Positions 22,838-35,117 of a stretch of 64,000 nt of DNA are shown here, piece after piece (the stretch's first letter is position 1; every line of letters begins with the position of its first letter). The DNA lies in contig JARWKL010000008.1 in NCBI GenBank assembly GCA_029961685.1, forward strand, positions 6,140,501 to 6,204,500, read 5' to 3'. This DNA comes from Aristolochia californica. Its lineage: Eukaryota > Streptophyta > Magnoliopsida > Piperales > Aristolochiaceae. The notes below the pieces were generated by a model. The model saw only the letters and a program-made list of their open reading frames with translations, had not been told where the DNA came from and did no database searches. Both the position numbers and the translations under genes were made by a program.

Positions 22838-24810
22838 TCAATACCATGTCAACCTTACTATTTTACAACCTTTGGATGCAAAGTTTTCATATTGAAAGAA
22901 CCAAAGGAAAAATTAAGGAAATTTGACTCTAGATTTGATATAGGAATTTTCTTGGATAAATCTACTCATAGCAAAGCTTATAGAGTTTATAACAAAACAT
23001 CTATGAGAGTAAAGGGGTCGGTTCATGTTGATTTTGATGAATTTATTCACCAAATCCCACTCCAACTCCAATTTCTAATGGTGAAAAGGCAAACCCCTTC
23101 AATTCATCCTGGAGATCTCAACCTCAAGACAAAAATCTTGAAGAGAACCCCAAATTATGCAAATAAGCAAGAAGAACCACCTATGGAACAAAGGAACTAC
23201 AAGTTCATGAATAATCATCCTATAGAACAAATTATTGGTGACCCTCAAGGCAAGATTGCAACTAGAAGAGCAACTCATGAGACTATGGCAAATAATGCCT
23301 TTGTTTGTCAAATAGAGCCCAAAAGTTTGGTTGAGGCTGTAAAGGATGATTTCTGGATTATAGCAACGCAAGAAAACTTAAACCAATTTGAAAGAAACAA
23401 AGTTTGAACTCTAGTACCTAACTCTAAAAATCAACAAGTCATTGAAACAAAATGGGTCTTTAGGAACAAAGTAAATGAAGAAAATCAAGTAGAGTGAAAC
23501 AACCAAGGTTAGTTGCCAAAGGATATAACCAAGAAAAATGTATAAATTTCAAAGAAACCTTTGCACCCATGGAAAAATTGGAGGCAATTCGAATTCTCCT
23601 AGCCTAGGCTTGTCACATGAAATTTAAATTGTACCAAACAGATGAAAAGAGTATTTTCTTAAATGGGTACATCCAAGAAGAGGTATATATTGAATAACTC
23701 GAAGGATTTGAAGATGAGAGTAAGTTTGACCATGTATACAAATTACATACAACATTGTATGGGTAAAAGCAAACTCCAAGAATGAGGTATGAAAGATTAA
23801 GCGAATTCTTAGAAAAGAATGGCAATAAGAGAGGAAGCATAGATAAGACTTTATTTACTAAAAATTATGATCAAGACTTGATTATCATTCAAATTTATGT
23901 AGATGATTTCATATTTGATTCTACAAATCCCTCTCACTGTCAAGAATTTTCTAGAGTAATGAAGAATGAATTTGAAATAAGTTTAAGGGGTGACTCACAA
24001 TCTTCCTTGAACTTCAAGTAACTCAAACCAAAAATGGCACAGTCTTAAATCAGTCCAAATACACTAAGGGATTGCTTAAGAGATTAAACATCGAAAATTG
24101 TAAGCCAATTAGCACACTCATGAATTCCTTATAGAAACTTGACTCGGACAACTCCGGTAGGGCCATAGATCAAAAAATCTATAGAAGCATGATAAGATCC
24201 CTGTTATACCTTTCAACCTGTAGACCAGACATAATATTCTTTGTATGTCTATGCACTAGATTTCAATTTGATCCTAGAATATCTTACTTAGTGGCAGTAA
24301 AAAGAATTTTCCATTATTTATGGGACACCCAACTTAGGTATTTGGAACTCAAACTCTTCAACCATTGATCTAGTCGATTACTTGGATGATAATTTTGTCG
24401 GTTGCAAAATTGACAGAAAGAGTACCAATGGTAGTTGCCAATTATTTGAAAATATATTTGTCTCATGATTTACCAAGAAACAATACTCAATTTCACTATC
24501 CACTGCCAAAGCCAAATACATAACATGTTGAAGTTGTTGTGCTCAACTTCTTTAGATGAAACAACAATTAGATGACAATAGCTTAGAGCAAAAAGAAATT
24601 CCTATCCATTGTGACAACATGAGCACCATAAGTCTACGTTAGAACCCAATTCACCACTCTCAGTCAAAATACAGAGAAATTAGACATCATTTGATCAGAG
24701 AGCTGGTTCAAAGCAAGGTTATTAATATTGAGTTTGTCCCCACCAAAAATCAATTAGTGGATATCTTTACAAAGCAATTAGGATTTGACCGTTTCTTTTA
24801 AGTTTCGAGG
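22838..24810 (+). pseudogene. SIRE-like Copia pol: integrase C-terminus, RT, RNase H (decayed)
   Basis: Integrase C-terminus: YYFTTFGCKVFILK, then KFDSRFDIGIFLDKSTHSKAYRVYN and HVDFDEF. RT start: WVFRNKVNEENQV. Catalytic box: IIQIYVDDFIFDSTN (intact YVDD, near 23900), a form typical of SIRE/Maximus elements. RNase H end: IPIHCDNMSTISL and HHLIRELVQSKVINIEFVPTKNQLVDIFTKQL. Stops and frameshifts occur near 23405, 23500, 23765 and 24640. The 5' part is missing: similarity begins at about 22838, directly against the Gypsy fragment running the other way. Confidence 0.88.
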
Positions 24811-24902
24811 AGAACTAGGCATAAGCAACCCACCTTGAATCATTTAGGCTGAAATTTTTTAGCTTAATGAACACATCTCATTAATGTAGTACCAATAAAG
24901 TG

Positions 24903-24972
24903 AAATCGTATCGATTGATCAATCAACTTAAGTGATTGATTGATCAATTGAAACAGAATGATCGATCATTCA
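24903..24972. repeat. Internal TGATYGATCA word cluster
   Basis: Between the end of pol and the extra ORF are several words (atcgattgatcaatcaact, gattgattgatcaattg, aatgatcgatcattc) of the same type as in the U3 of this family's LTRs. It is the only such cluster seen outside an LTR. Confidence 0.7.
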
Positions 24973-25181
24973 CAACATGAACAAAGAAGATGAAGAGTCA
25001 AAATCAAAATTTTAAACCTATCTCTTCATCACAAATCATTTCAAAACCCTTGTCAACGAATTTCCAGAGCTCCAATGACTCCAAATCTCCATTCCACTTT
25101 CGATTTTGCGAGATTTCCCATCAAATCCAAGACTAAAAACCCTCTTTTTCACACTTTCTCTCAAAACCGAACAGAACTACA

Positions 25182-26333
25182 ATGGTTCGGACGAAGGTCA
25201 TTGTAAAGAAGACAACTGCAAGGAAAGATATTGATGTTTGTGACGAAATGCAAAACTAGAGGGAGTACTTTCATACTAGACCTCAAAGAGAAAGGTATTT
25301 CTCAACTTTTGCCCCCAAAAGCGTCATTGAATCAACAAAAGTTGACATTCCCTTTTGTGAGAGGAAAACCGAAGGCTTTGCAAAGATTTTCCGGCCTTAT
25401 AGAAGCTTATTGGAGAGAGAGGAGCCAGTGAATCCCCTTCTCGTGAAATTATTTTATACTAATTTTGAAAGGAATTTGCGCCTCATAGTCTCTAGATTTC
25501 TTTCTATGTGAAGAAAATGTCCATTTTCAGACTCCTACTCTAAATGATCTCCTCGACTCCACCATCATGGGAATGACGAGATACATCAAAGAAAATTGGT
25601 CGGAGGATCTCCACGAGGACATCCCTTAAATATAAAAGTTGCTATCTTCTCTGTCTTTTGACAAAAAATTGGGAGCTCCTATGAGGTGAGGATACGGGAT
25701 CCTCACCATGCCTCAGAGAGTCACAATGGAGATAGCGACTCACATGCTAAATCCAAGGAAAGGAACCTTCTCACGGCTCACAATAGCCGACATTTTTTTG
25801 GATGATGGTGATCTTCCAGAAAGTCCCCTTGGACTATAGATATTTCATGGCTAGTAGGATGACTGATATTGTTGTTAGCTCAAGGGCAGATTATCTACCG
25901 TTCGATCAAGAAATCACTGTCATCTTCATACATAGTGGTGTAGAGCTCTTGGATGAGGAATTCATGGACATGACGAAGAAGATGTCCATTGGAAAAATTA
26001 AGGCTGGAAAATTCAGGTTTAATCAAATAGCGAGGTCAGTGGATACAAAAAGAAAAGATATTGAACGAGTTTGCCCCTCAACCTACCGCTTCTGGAGATG
26101 AGCTTAGTTCAATGCCTCTTGTGGATCAATTCGAATTCATGAAGAGGAGAAGAACGAAAGAAGGTGGGTCGTCATCCATCGATCAGCTCTCCACATTAGA
26201 AGATGTCATGGATTATGTCTGGGCTACCCAGGTAGCAGTTTTATCCACACTAGATGAGTTGAAGGCACAACAGCAGAGGATCGAGCATCTTCTCGACACC
26301 ATCCTTAGTGACTCCCATCTCCAACTTAGTTGA
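25182..26333 (+). pseudogene. Extra ORF between pol and the 3' LTR of the SIRE-like element
   Basis: It begins MVRTKVIVKKTTARKD. After a stop the same region continues REYFHTRPQRERYF, then PVNPLLVKLFYTNFERNLRL, then (25802) a piece containing FMASRMTDIVV. The last frame, 26061-26333, carries a basic KRRRTKE segment and a coiled-coil-like tail (STLDELKAQQQRIEHLLDTIL). The layout resembles the plant repeat proteins called putative plant transposon protein, and it sits where SIRE1-type elements have an envelope-like ORF. I cannot show homology to either by eye. At least three frame breaks make it non-functional. Confidence 0.6.
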
Positions 26334-26547
26334 CCTAGGATCTACCCATCCTTTTTTTACTCCCGGTGTACATGTTTTTATTACACACTTGTATGTATTA
26401 GCATTTACACTTGTACACACTATTTTTTAAACACAGTGAAAATCTTTATGATATGGCCTTTGAGCCACTTTTTTTGTTATATTCAATGCATTACAATTGA
26501 CTATCTTTTTGAGTATGACAAAAAGGGGGAGAAAATTAGGAACTTGG

Positions 26548-26677
26548 ATCAAAGACCTAGGCACTCACAAAATTACAAATCTTAAGCTTAAAAGGATTAT
26601 AACACACTATGCGATCAAAGACCTAGGCACTCACAAAATTACAAATCTTAAGCTTAAAAGGATTATAACACACTATG
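26548..26677 (+). repeat. Perfect 65-bp tandem duplication
   Basis: Two copies (26548-26612, 26613-26677) beginning gatcaaagacctaggcactc follow each other without a visible mismatch, just before a G run (about 26690-26699). The first polypurine-like tract (aaaaagggggagaaaa) is just upstream. Identity implies a recent event or an assembly artefact. Confidence 0.9.
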
Positions 26678-26775
26678 CAAAGATTACAGGGGGGGGGGGA
26701 GGTGGTTGTGAGCTTCGGAAAGTATACTTTTTATTTTTCCAAGTTAGGTTTTGTCATCATAAAAAAGGGGAGAGT

Positions 26776-28380
26776 GATGACGTAGGTTGACTTCCACATT
26801 GTTTTGATGATAACAAAACTTAATTGAACTAATAAGTTAAAAATCCAAGTATTTCAGATATTTCACCTTCAAGAGCATTTCAGGTCTAAAACATCAAAAA
26901 ACCAATTTCAAGACCTCAAGCACAATTGAAGAACATCTCTTGAAGAAACACGCACAAGGAAGAAAACAATGAGAAAACTCGAGTTCAAGCATTATAGACA
27001 AATATCTAAACTCAGCCAACTTTTGTAAGAGAGCAATTCCAAACTTCTTATTGCTTAAGTACATTTGTGAAATCAGTTGTAGGTTATAAATTGCATATAG
27101 GCATATTTAGGATTATCATAAGCATCATTTAAAAACATGTCAGGGCACTTAGAAAAAAATCTCATGCTTTAAAATTCTACACTTTTAAAGTGGCATTGGA
27201 ATGATCAATCAACCACTAGTAATGATCGATTATCCAGAATTGTACAGGCTAGAAATACAAAACAGGACCTATCAACCATAGTTGATTGATTGATCATCCA
27301 GGACATGGACATTTTATGCTATAACACATGATCGATAATCCCTCTTGGATTGATCGATCATTGTTGTCCAGGCCAGCAAAATTTTCATGGAATGATCGAT
27401 CATCCCTTCTGATTGATCGATCAGTCAAAACATTGCCAGTAAGGGACATAAAGCACGATCGATCATAGGAAAATACAATAATCAATCATACTTGCATCAC
27501 ATAGCCAGTGGGAATCTCGATTGATCGATCAACTTGACCTTTTTGGACCAACGGTAACATATTAATCGAACAGTCCATCGATCAATAAGTCATTGTATGA
27601 CAGAAAAGTAGTCATTATGATCGATTGATCCATCAATCACATAACAGTGATTTATCAATCAAAGTACTAATTTTTTCAAACGGGTAAATAACAACTAGTT
27701 TGAGTTGGGGTAGCTATAAATACCCCACCAAACCATGAGTAAAGGAGTGAATGAGTTTTTATTGGCATATTTTCAAGCCATTATCCTTTATTGTGGCCAT
27801 TTCCATCAAAAGTGTTATAGAGAAAAAAAAAAAGAGTCATACACCTTGAAAAACCTTAATCTCTTTCAATTATCTTTGCATTCATCATAGTACAAACTCC
27901 TTGATTGTTTCACAATGTGCTACAAAAGAGGAGACAACATGAATCTCTTAAGGAGAAGCGCCTCTTCAAGGGTGTAACTTTTTTTCCCTTTCTTTTTATG
28001 TTATTGTGAAAGGTTCATCTAGAACTTGTTAATCTAGATAGAAAGGCCCAACTAGAGCTAGAATCTAGCAACAATCTCTTGGGGAGATTGGCATTGTGTA
28101 AAATCGTGGCCAAAGAGAGTCATAATCTCTTTTGTAATTTTTTAGCTATTAGAACTGAATAATGAAAATTTCCTAAGCAAGGGTTCTTGGCCGATGACTA
28201 CCACTAGGGGAACATCGATAATAAAAAAAAAAAAAAAAAACTATATCCCTATAGTATGTGTATGTTGTTCTTTACTTTGAATTGCTTTTATACTTGACTA
28301 TTTAATCACAAACACAAGTAAATTTTAATTTGAATATCTCAATTCACCCCCGCCCCCCTCTTGAGAATCCACCTAGGACA
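26776..28380 (+). mobile_element. 3' LTR of the SIRE-like Copia element
   Basis: A purine tract (aaaaaaggggagag, 26762-26775) precedes TGATGACGTAGG. The LTR ends near CACCTAGGACA at 28380. The length of about 1.6 kb suits the SIRE group. It contains about 14 TGATCGATCA-type words (27190-27670), then a TATA-like box (ctataaatacccc near 27713). Homologous sequence lies at 3222-8182, 35661-36799 and, inverted, 700-2259. Poly-A (28219-28240) and C-rich (28347-28359) runs mark its end. Confidence 0.8.
27190..27670. repeat. TGATCGATCA word array in the U3 of the SIRE-like 3' LTR
   Basis: About 14 copies of TGATCGATCA or one- or two-base variants (for example tgatcgataatcc, acgatcgatcata, ttgatcgatcaac) are spaced 20-50 bases apart. 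The array ends about 45 bases before the TATA-like box. Confidence 0.85.
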
Positions 28381-28540
28381 ATATCCCCCTCCCCAATTCA
28401 ATTCTCAAGTAGCAACATTTTGTTATAGTTAGATAATATTTCAACATAGATGACCCTAAATATGGTAATATGTGGTGCATCTTAAAAAAGTGCTTAATCA
28501 AAATGTGTAGCATATTTTCAAGCAACAAAATACCATCATC
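28381..28540. other. Flank of the SIRE-like LTR, nothing recognised
   Basis: AT-rich sequence after the LTR. The minus ORF at 28373-28600 has no recognisable motifs and runs opposite to the protein-like remnant that follows. Confidence 0.4.
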
Positions 28541-28849
28541 AAGGAAGCAAAAGCCTACCAGTGGGAGTCGTCCACTAGAATCATTCACAATATGCAACAT
28601 AATGATGAAGTCAACCTATTGGTTAAAACTAATGTTCCACTTGAGTCAATAATGAAGTTGCTTGAGCTGGTACCCATTTGGATCAGGTAGAACTTGGCCA
28701 TAATTTAAGTGACTTAAAAAGAAGAAGAAGAGGAAGACAAGGAAGATGAAGATGAAGAAAAGGAAGAGGCGGATGGGGAAGAGGAAAACAAGGATGAACA
28801 AGAAGAAAATCAGCTAGTGAAAGATGAATCCAAGGATGACCCAAATTAA
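28541..28849 (+). pseudogene. Unknown protein remnant with acidic C-terminal tail
   Basis: One plus frame reads KEAKAYQWESSTRIIHNMQ, continues through NLLVKTNVPLESIMKLLELVP to a stop at 28688-28690, and in the same frame after two more stops gives a strongly acidic tail (EEEEEDKEDEDEEKEEA, about 28721-28849) ending in TAA. Frame continuity across the stops suggests a decayed gene end rather than chance. I do not recognise the family. Confidence 0.4.
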
Positions 28850-30259
28850 AGGTCAACTTGTTTGACAATAGTATGTATAATATTTTGGTAGATTTATTTA
28901 TTCCAAATTGATGGAGTTTTTGTTGTATCTTATTTAATATAAAGTCTAATTATTTTGGTGACGTGAAGGTTCAATGATGCATTATGAACACTAGGAGACA
29001 CAAGTTCTCAAATTACCAAAACCATATGTATAAGTGGTTCTAGAAATTTGAGAATAAGGTTGGGGTGAGGAAATAAGAAATTTTCACCAAAATGAAAGAA
29101 AAATAAATAAATTGTATTATCAATGGAATATAATACAATATTTTAAAAATAGGAAAAAAGGATGGAAAATTAAACCTATATATATTTTATAAAAAATATT
29201 ATTTTGTGTAAAATCCAATAAAAAACTAATAAAAATATTTTTCAATGAAAGAGTCTAGTAATAATTTTTTTCCATAAAAATTAAAAACATTTTAGGTGGA
29301 AGTTCCACCAAAGATTGCTTTCAAACTCTTGGTGGGATATTTATTTTCACTTACTAATCTCCAAGCAACACGATACATGGTGGTTTTTTTTTTTTTTTTT
29401 TTTTTTTTTGTAATTTCCATTTGAAAAACTTTTAACAATCTTTTGAAGGTTTTTTCAGCGATTTTTATGCAGTGATTGCTCACTCTCGTATTTGCCATCG
29501 AGCTCTCTTTGAAGACTTCTCCATCAAATTTCCTCAATCAAAAGTGATTTGATATTTTCTGTATTTTGTGTACTAGCCATCATAAAAAATCTTGTCCAGT
29601 TTATATGGGTTTCTTAATTTGGTACCTAGGTTTGTTTTATCTTCGTATAGGATCGTAATATGGAAACATAAGGCACATAAGCAAACAATGCACTGGGCCT
29701 AAAGAAGCAGCTGCGCGCTGAGGTTACACATGTCATAATAGAGCTTTTGAGTATCGTTTTTGTGCCCGGGGAGACATTTCATGGGACGCCCTACAGCATC
29801 ATCTCTTTTCAAGACACTCTTTCTCGACTCTTAAATGACAATAGATATATATCTAAAGATTATTCTAATTATCCAAACTAAGAAATAAATAGTTTTTTGT
29901 ATTAGACTTAAATTCGCATTGCTCCATGTTATAAATGACTAGACATGTCGAATCCCATTGTGCCTCGACCATTACTTCGGTAATGAAGCAGTCACTGTGC
30001 AGTGTACCAGTGTTTCAGTGACATTGGCAACTTTTGACATCACGTACTGCGATAATTAAGCTGCTGCCTATTCTTATCTATGATGCAACAAATGGTAAGT
30101 CATACATACTTAAATCCCGCACTTCATGGAAGAGAACCATCCCTCCAAACATCGATGAGACAAATGCCATTTCATCCTCCTCAACTACACCATTCCCCTT
30201 CTCCCCCACTTCATCTCTATCACAACTATCCTTCCACAAAAACACTTAACATCAAACAC
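28850..30259. other. Intergenic DNA downstream of CPN60-alpha
   Basis: AT-rich, with a 27-base poly-T run at 29383-29409. The last ~250 bases must include the 3' UTR of the chaperonin gene (minus strand), but no clear AATAAA marks its end. ORFs at 29292-29537 and 30034-30340 are short, overlap the UTR or the last exon and have no motifs. Confidence 0.5.
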
Positions 30260-33200
30260 TTACACAGTGAGGCCCTGAGGTGCAGCAACCGCAGGGGGCT
30301 TTGGCGTAGCCTTCTCCACAACAATGGCCTGAGTTGTTAGGACCATTCCGGCCACAGAAGCTGCATTCTGCAAAGCACACCTTGTCACCTTTGCAGGGTC
30401 AATTACGCCAGCTCCAACAAGGTTCTCGTACCTATCATTCATGGCATTGTAACCAATTTCCCATTCACTGGCTTTCACCTTCTCCACCACTACCTCCCCT
30501 TCCACACCAGCATTATGTGCAATCAACGCTGCAGGTGACACTAAGGCCTTTCACACGAGCAAACAATGCCACCAAGTTAGCTTTCATTTTCAAGCAAGAA
30601 AAACAAGACTAGGAGGAAAAGAGAAATAGATCATGTCAAAAGCACAAATACGAAGACTATGGAAAAAGAACAACGTCCACAAGCTCAAACGTTAGGAAGT
30701 AGAACACTAGATAACCAGGATAATCAGCCATCTTTTAGTTCAGATTTCCCTAAACCCTTTTAGTTCAGATTTAATTTCAAAATTAGGAGGTCAGGATATT
30801 TTCAGAAGCTCTTTGAGATTCAAGTTAGTAATTCTTATCTGTAAACATAAATCACAACCAGTTGGTAATTCATATTCTGATCAGCTTTCAACTGATTTTT
30901 ATTGTCCCATATGATGCAAAAAAAAACACCTTCTCAATGCTCGTGTACAACCAATGAAGAGCTGTTTCAATCATCTTTCATTTTTATATTACCCCATTTG
31001 TATGGTGTAACAGAAAAAAAAATAAAAAATGACCTTTATTAGTCCACCAGAAGCTAACCTATGCCAACCTCAAAGATACTCTTATGCTGACACCTATCTC
31101 TGTTTACACTACAGGGCAAATTAGGCCTGGACGAAATGAAGCCTACTGATTTTTCAGTATATTGTTTTCTGACGTCTTTTGATGTAAATTTGCTCAGAGA
31201 GACCCACTGGCTCCTCTTAGTATAGGTTTTATCACAAAATTATTATGAAGATGCCTCTTACCTACCATGTTGCATACCTTACTGAAACTAACTTGGAAAA
31301 GTGAAATTTTCAAGGTATTAGACCTCAACAACGTGCTTGCTCATTCTTACCTTTTGTACGATGTCGGCTCCTAGTCGCTCATCGGCTTCTTCAAGTTTGT
31401 CCTTGATGGCCGGGACATACATAGACAAGTGGACTAGTGCAGCACCACCCCCAGGTACAATACCCTCCTCGATGGCAGCAAAAGTGGCATTCTTAGCATC
31501 TTCAATACGAAGCTTTCGGTCCTCGAGTTCTGTCTCAGTTGCAGCTCCAACCTTTATGACAGCAACTCCACCAGACAGCTTGGCAATTCTCTCCGCCAGT
31601 TTTTCTGTATCATAAACAGAATCCGTTTCAGCCAGCTCCTTCTTGATCTGATTAATCCTGGCCTGGATTTCATCTTTTGTTGCAGCATCAGCTATAATGG
31701 TTGTTGAATCTTTCGTAATGGTAACTTTTCTTGCAATACCAAGTTGCTCAACAGATGTATTCTTGATCAGCAATCCCAGATCACTAGCCTGAAACTCAGC
31801 TCCTGAAAAAGGGCAAAGAGGAATCAAGAAAGTATCCACAAAAGGCCTTTTTAAAAAGCCAAGCTCAAGCAATGGAAACAGTCTAGAGAAGAAGAGAGAA
31901 AAGTTCAATACCAAAAACCATGACAGAGAATAAATTCCAACACATCAAACTCACACTGTGTAACAATATCTTTCTAAAAGCCCAAGCACACAAGCAAGAG
32001 AAAGGAGAGAGAGAGAGAGAGAGATCCAGAAGCATTCACATCATCACTACCTAAAATCTGACCAGTCGCATCCCAAAATGGAAAGAGAAATTGCAGGCAG
32101 TAATGATAGTTTCGAAAAATGAACCTTAGCAATCCTTTTTTTAAAGCAAGGTTTACTTTTCTATCGATTGATTTGTCTTACTACACTGGTAAGGCAGCAA
32201 GAAAATAACCTTAGGATTTCTTAATCCTTTCAGATCTGATTGGTATTGAATTCTCTTCCTTCAAATAAGAATCCAACTTGGCACAAACTACAGAGAGGTT
32301 TTCTCTTTCAATAGATGCCAAATTTGTTAGCTGGAACTAGTAATCAGCAAGTTTGCTAAATCATCACTTTGATCAAACAGGAACAGACCATTCAGTCCAT
32401 TCTTAGGCACTGGAACTTTCAAACATTTTACAATTATTATCACAAAACTGAAAAGCAATGTAGTCCACAAACTAAAAAAAAAATTGTAGTAATGCATTTA
32501 AATTTTCTAATTACCTGTCAAAATGGCAATATCTTGAAGAAGTGCTTTTCTTCTTTCTCCAAAACCAGGTGCTTTGATAGCAGCAACATTTAACACACCT
32601 CGTAGTTTGTTAACAACAAGTGTGGCCAAAGCCTCTCCAGTGACATCTTCAGCTATAATAAGTAGAGGTGCCCTCAGTTGGGTGGTTTTCTCCAGCAAAG
32701 GAATTATATCCTTAATTGTTGTAATCTTCTGGTCAGTGACCAAAACTCTGGCATTCTCGAATTCCGCAATTAACTTCTCTGGGTTTGTAACAAACTGAGG
32801 GGAGATATAACCTCTGTCAATCTGCAAAAGAAATTTCAACATTTTTGTGAAGTTTTTGTTACGGGTACTTACAACTTACACAGCATAGATAAAGGTGTCA
32901 ATGTTTGTTTTGCATGACAACGAACCTCCATTCCTTCCTCAACGTCAACCGTTGTCTCAAAGGATGACGAAGACTCAATAGACAGTACACCATCAGGACC
33001 CACTTTGTCAATGGCATCAGCTATCATGATCCCAATGACCTCATCATTGCCAGCGGATATTGTAGCAACAGCTGAAGATATAGACAATAAATACAGAACA
33101 AATATAAACTAAAACTAATAAGAACACACAGATCATAATGATATCTGACTCTAAAGAAAGTGTGCAAGATTCGTACAAAAAATTATCACCTTTCACATCA

Positions 33201-35117
33201 TCACGCCCTTTGATAGGTCTGGCCTTCCTCTCCAACTCCTCTACCAAGCCTTGGACAGTCTTATCAATCCCTTTCTTTATAGAAACAGGATTAGCACCAG
33301 ATGTTACACTGAGCAACCCAAGTTTGATTATCTCCCTGGCAAGCACTGAAGCTGTTGTAGTCCCATCACCAGCAGAGTCATTGGTTTTACTTGCAACCTG
33401 CACCACACAAAAAATACATTGAAAAAACTTGACTAGTTGGTAAATTTACAAGTTTGGAAAACTCTTTCAAATATGTAACAGGAGAAACAGCTTCAATTCC
33501 AATACATATGGCTGTACTTGAGCTATGAGCAAAGTGCGACAACAAATTTACCCACACAAGTAAGAAAATAACTTTAGAGAGGAAGCCAATACCTCCCTAA
33601 TCAAAGCTGCACCAGCATTCTCCATAGCATCTGGAAGCTCAATAGCTCGAGCAATTGTAACCCCATCATTAACCACTTTCGGACTCCCAAACTCATCAAG
33701 TACAACATTCCTGCCTGTAAAAAGGTGAAAGTAAGATATCATCATTCTGAGAAACAAATAATAGTGAAACATGCTTAGAATGTATTACAGCAGGTCTTCT
33801 CATGACAAGAAAACTAAAAGACAGCAAGAGAAAAAATTACTCTAGCAAATGAAAGATTTACATACCCCTGGGACCCAAAGTTACACCTACAGCATCTGCA
33901 AGTTTATCAATCCCAGCTTGGAGTGCTGATCTTGAATTCTGGTCGAAGGCAATTTCTTTTGCTTTTGCCCTCACAACTAATCTACTGATTTGTTGCCTGT
34001 AATTTAGCTTTTGACCAGGACTAACTTTCCTCCTCGGGCTTTTCTGCACTTCAAAAGCCGAGTTCGGTAATTAATAATATAGAACTATTTTTAATTACAT
34101 GACTGATCAGCAATACCTCAATCGTAAAACAGTAATACATGAATCGTATAAAAATCAAAACACTGTGATGCTGAAAATAAAAAATTGCAGAAACTTAAAA
34201 CACTAATAGAAAAACAGTGCATTCCATCATATAACACATCTGGAACGTCTAGCACAGAAGAAGGGATACATCAGGAAGAAAGAAACTACAAGAATAAATG
34301 ACACAGAATCAGGTATCAAGTAAATGTCAAAAGAGAGGAGAAGCACTGCAATAAAATGAGAATAGACGTCTTGCCTATGGTCTTCACAATGAACAGGGTA
34401 AACCACTGACCCCTTAAAGCTACCACCACATCAACCTCAGCTACAAGATCGGGCTGACCGGATATAGAGAGTGATCGTCCAACGATACAAGTTGGTACAA
34501 ATAACTCCCTAACCACAAGAACGGAACACAAACGGCTCGGCAGCTAGTAGATATTTATACCGACATCAAAGGGCAACGATTTTCAAACCAGGAGTCAAAT
34601 CCAATGCCATTTTTTTTATAAATGAAACATAAGGAACAGATATATTTGCAACCAATCCAGATGTCCAAGAGAAAATATGCAAATAAGACCTTGCAACTTC
34701 ATTTTCAGAAAAAAAAAAAAAAAGTTCCAATTTAAAATTTTAAAAAATATATGTTTAGATGAACACTCCTACTCAGGAGAGCAGAAAGAAAATTCTACAT
34801 ATCGGCAAACAGATTTCCGAACAGCTACAATGTGTACAACTAAACGGCACAAAGAACCGCAAAAAAAAAAAACCGCAGAATCACAATACACAGAAACCTT
34901 TTCCTTCAGTTGAATAAGAGAGGATTACTTAGCTAAATAATGTCAGAATCCAATGACAAGAAGCTTCGCAAGACCACCACTACCTTATTATACAATCAAA
35001 AGCTAAAGACAAGTTTGAGTGCAATATAGCGAATCAAGAAAGCCAGAGAGAGCTAGTGTCCACCTGCGAAGGAGAACGCAGCATCGAGGCAGTTGAGATA
35101 GCATTTGCAGTCGCCAT
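30260..35117 (-). CDS. CPN60A: Chloroplast chaperonin-60 alpha subunit (RuBisCO-binding protein alpha), eight exons, 584 residues
   Basis: Exons, 5' to 3' on the minus strand: 35064-35117, 33866-34043, 33593-33714, 33190-33397, 32926-33071, 32515-32821, 31351-31802, 30260-30547. All introns are GT-AG and the phases give 1,755 bases ending TAA. The product is the alpha subunit of the plastid Hsp60 chaperonin, which forms mixed rings with beta subunits and folds imported or plastid-made proteins, RuBisCO large subunit among them, using ATP. Residues 1 to about 45 form a Ser/Arg-rich plastid transit peptide ([13 protein letters not shown]...). Key motifs: VTLGPRGRNVV, the phosphate-binding GDGTTTA (129-134), [32 protein letters not shown], and RIEDAKNAT with the ATPase Asp. 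[16 protein letters not shown] and the GLTV ending separate alpha from beta. No stop, frameshift or lost motif was seen. Confidence 0.96.

Noticed and set aside
31337..31615. Plus frames opposite the CPN60A exons
   Set aside because: Shadows of the strongly conserved minus-strand coding exons.
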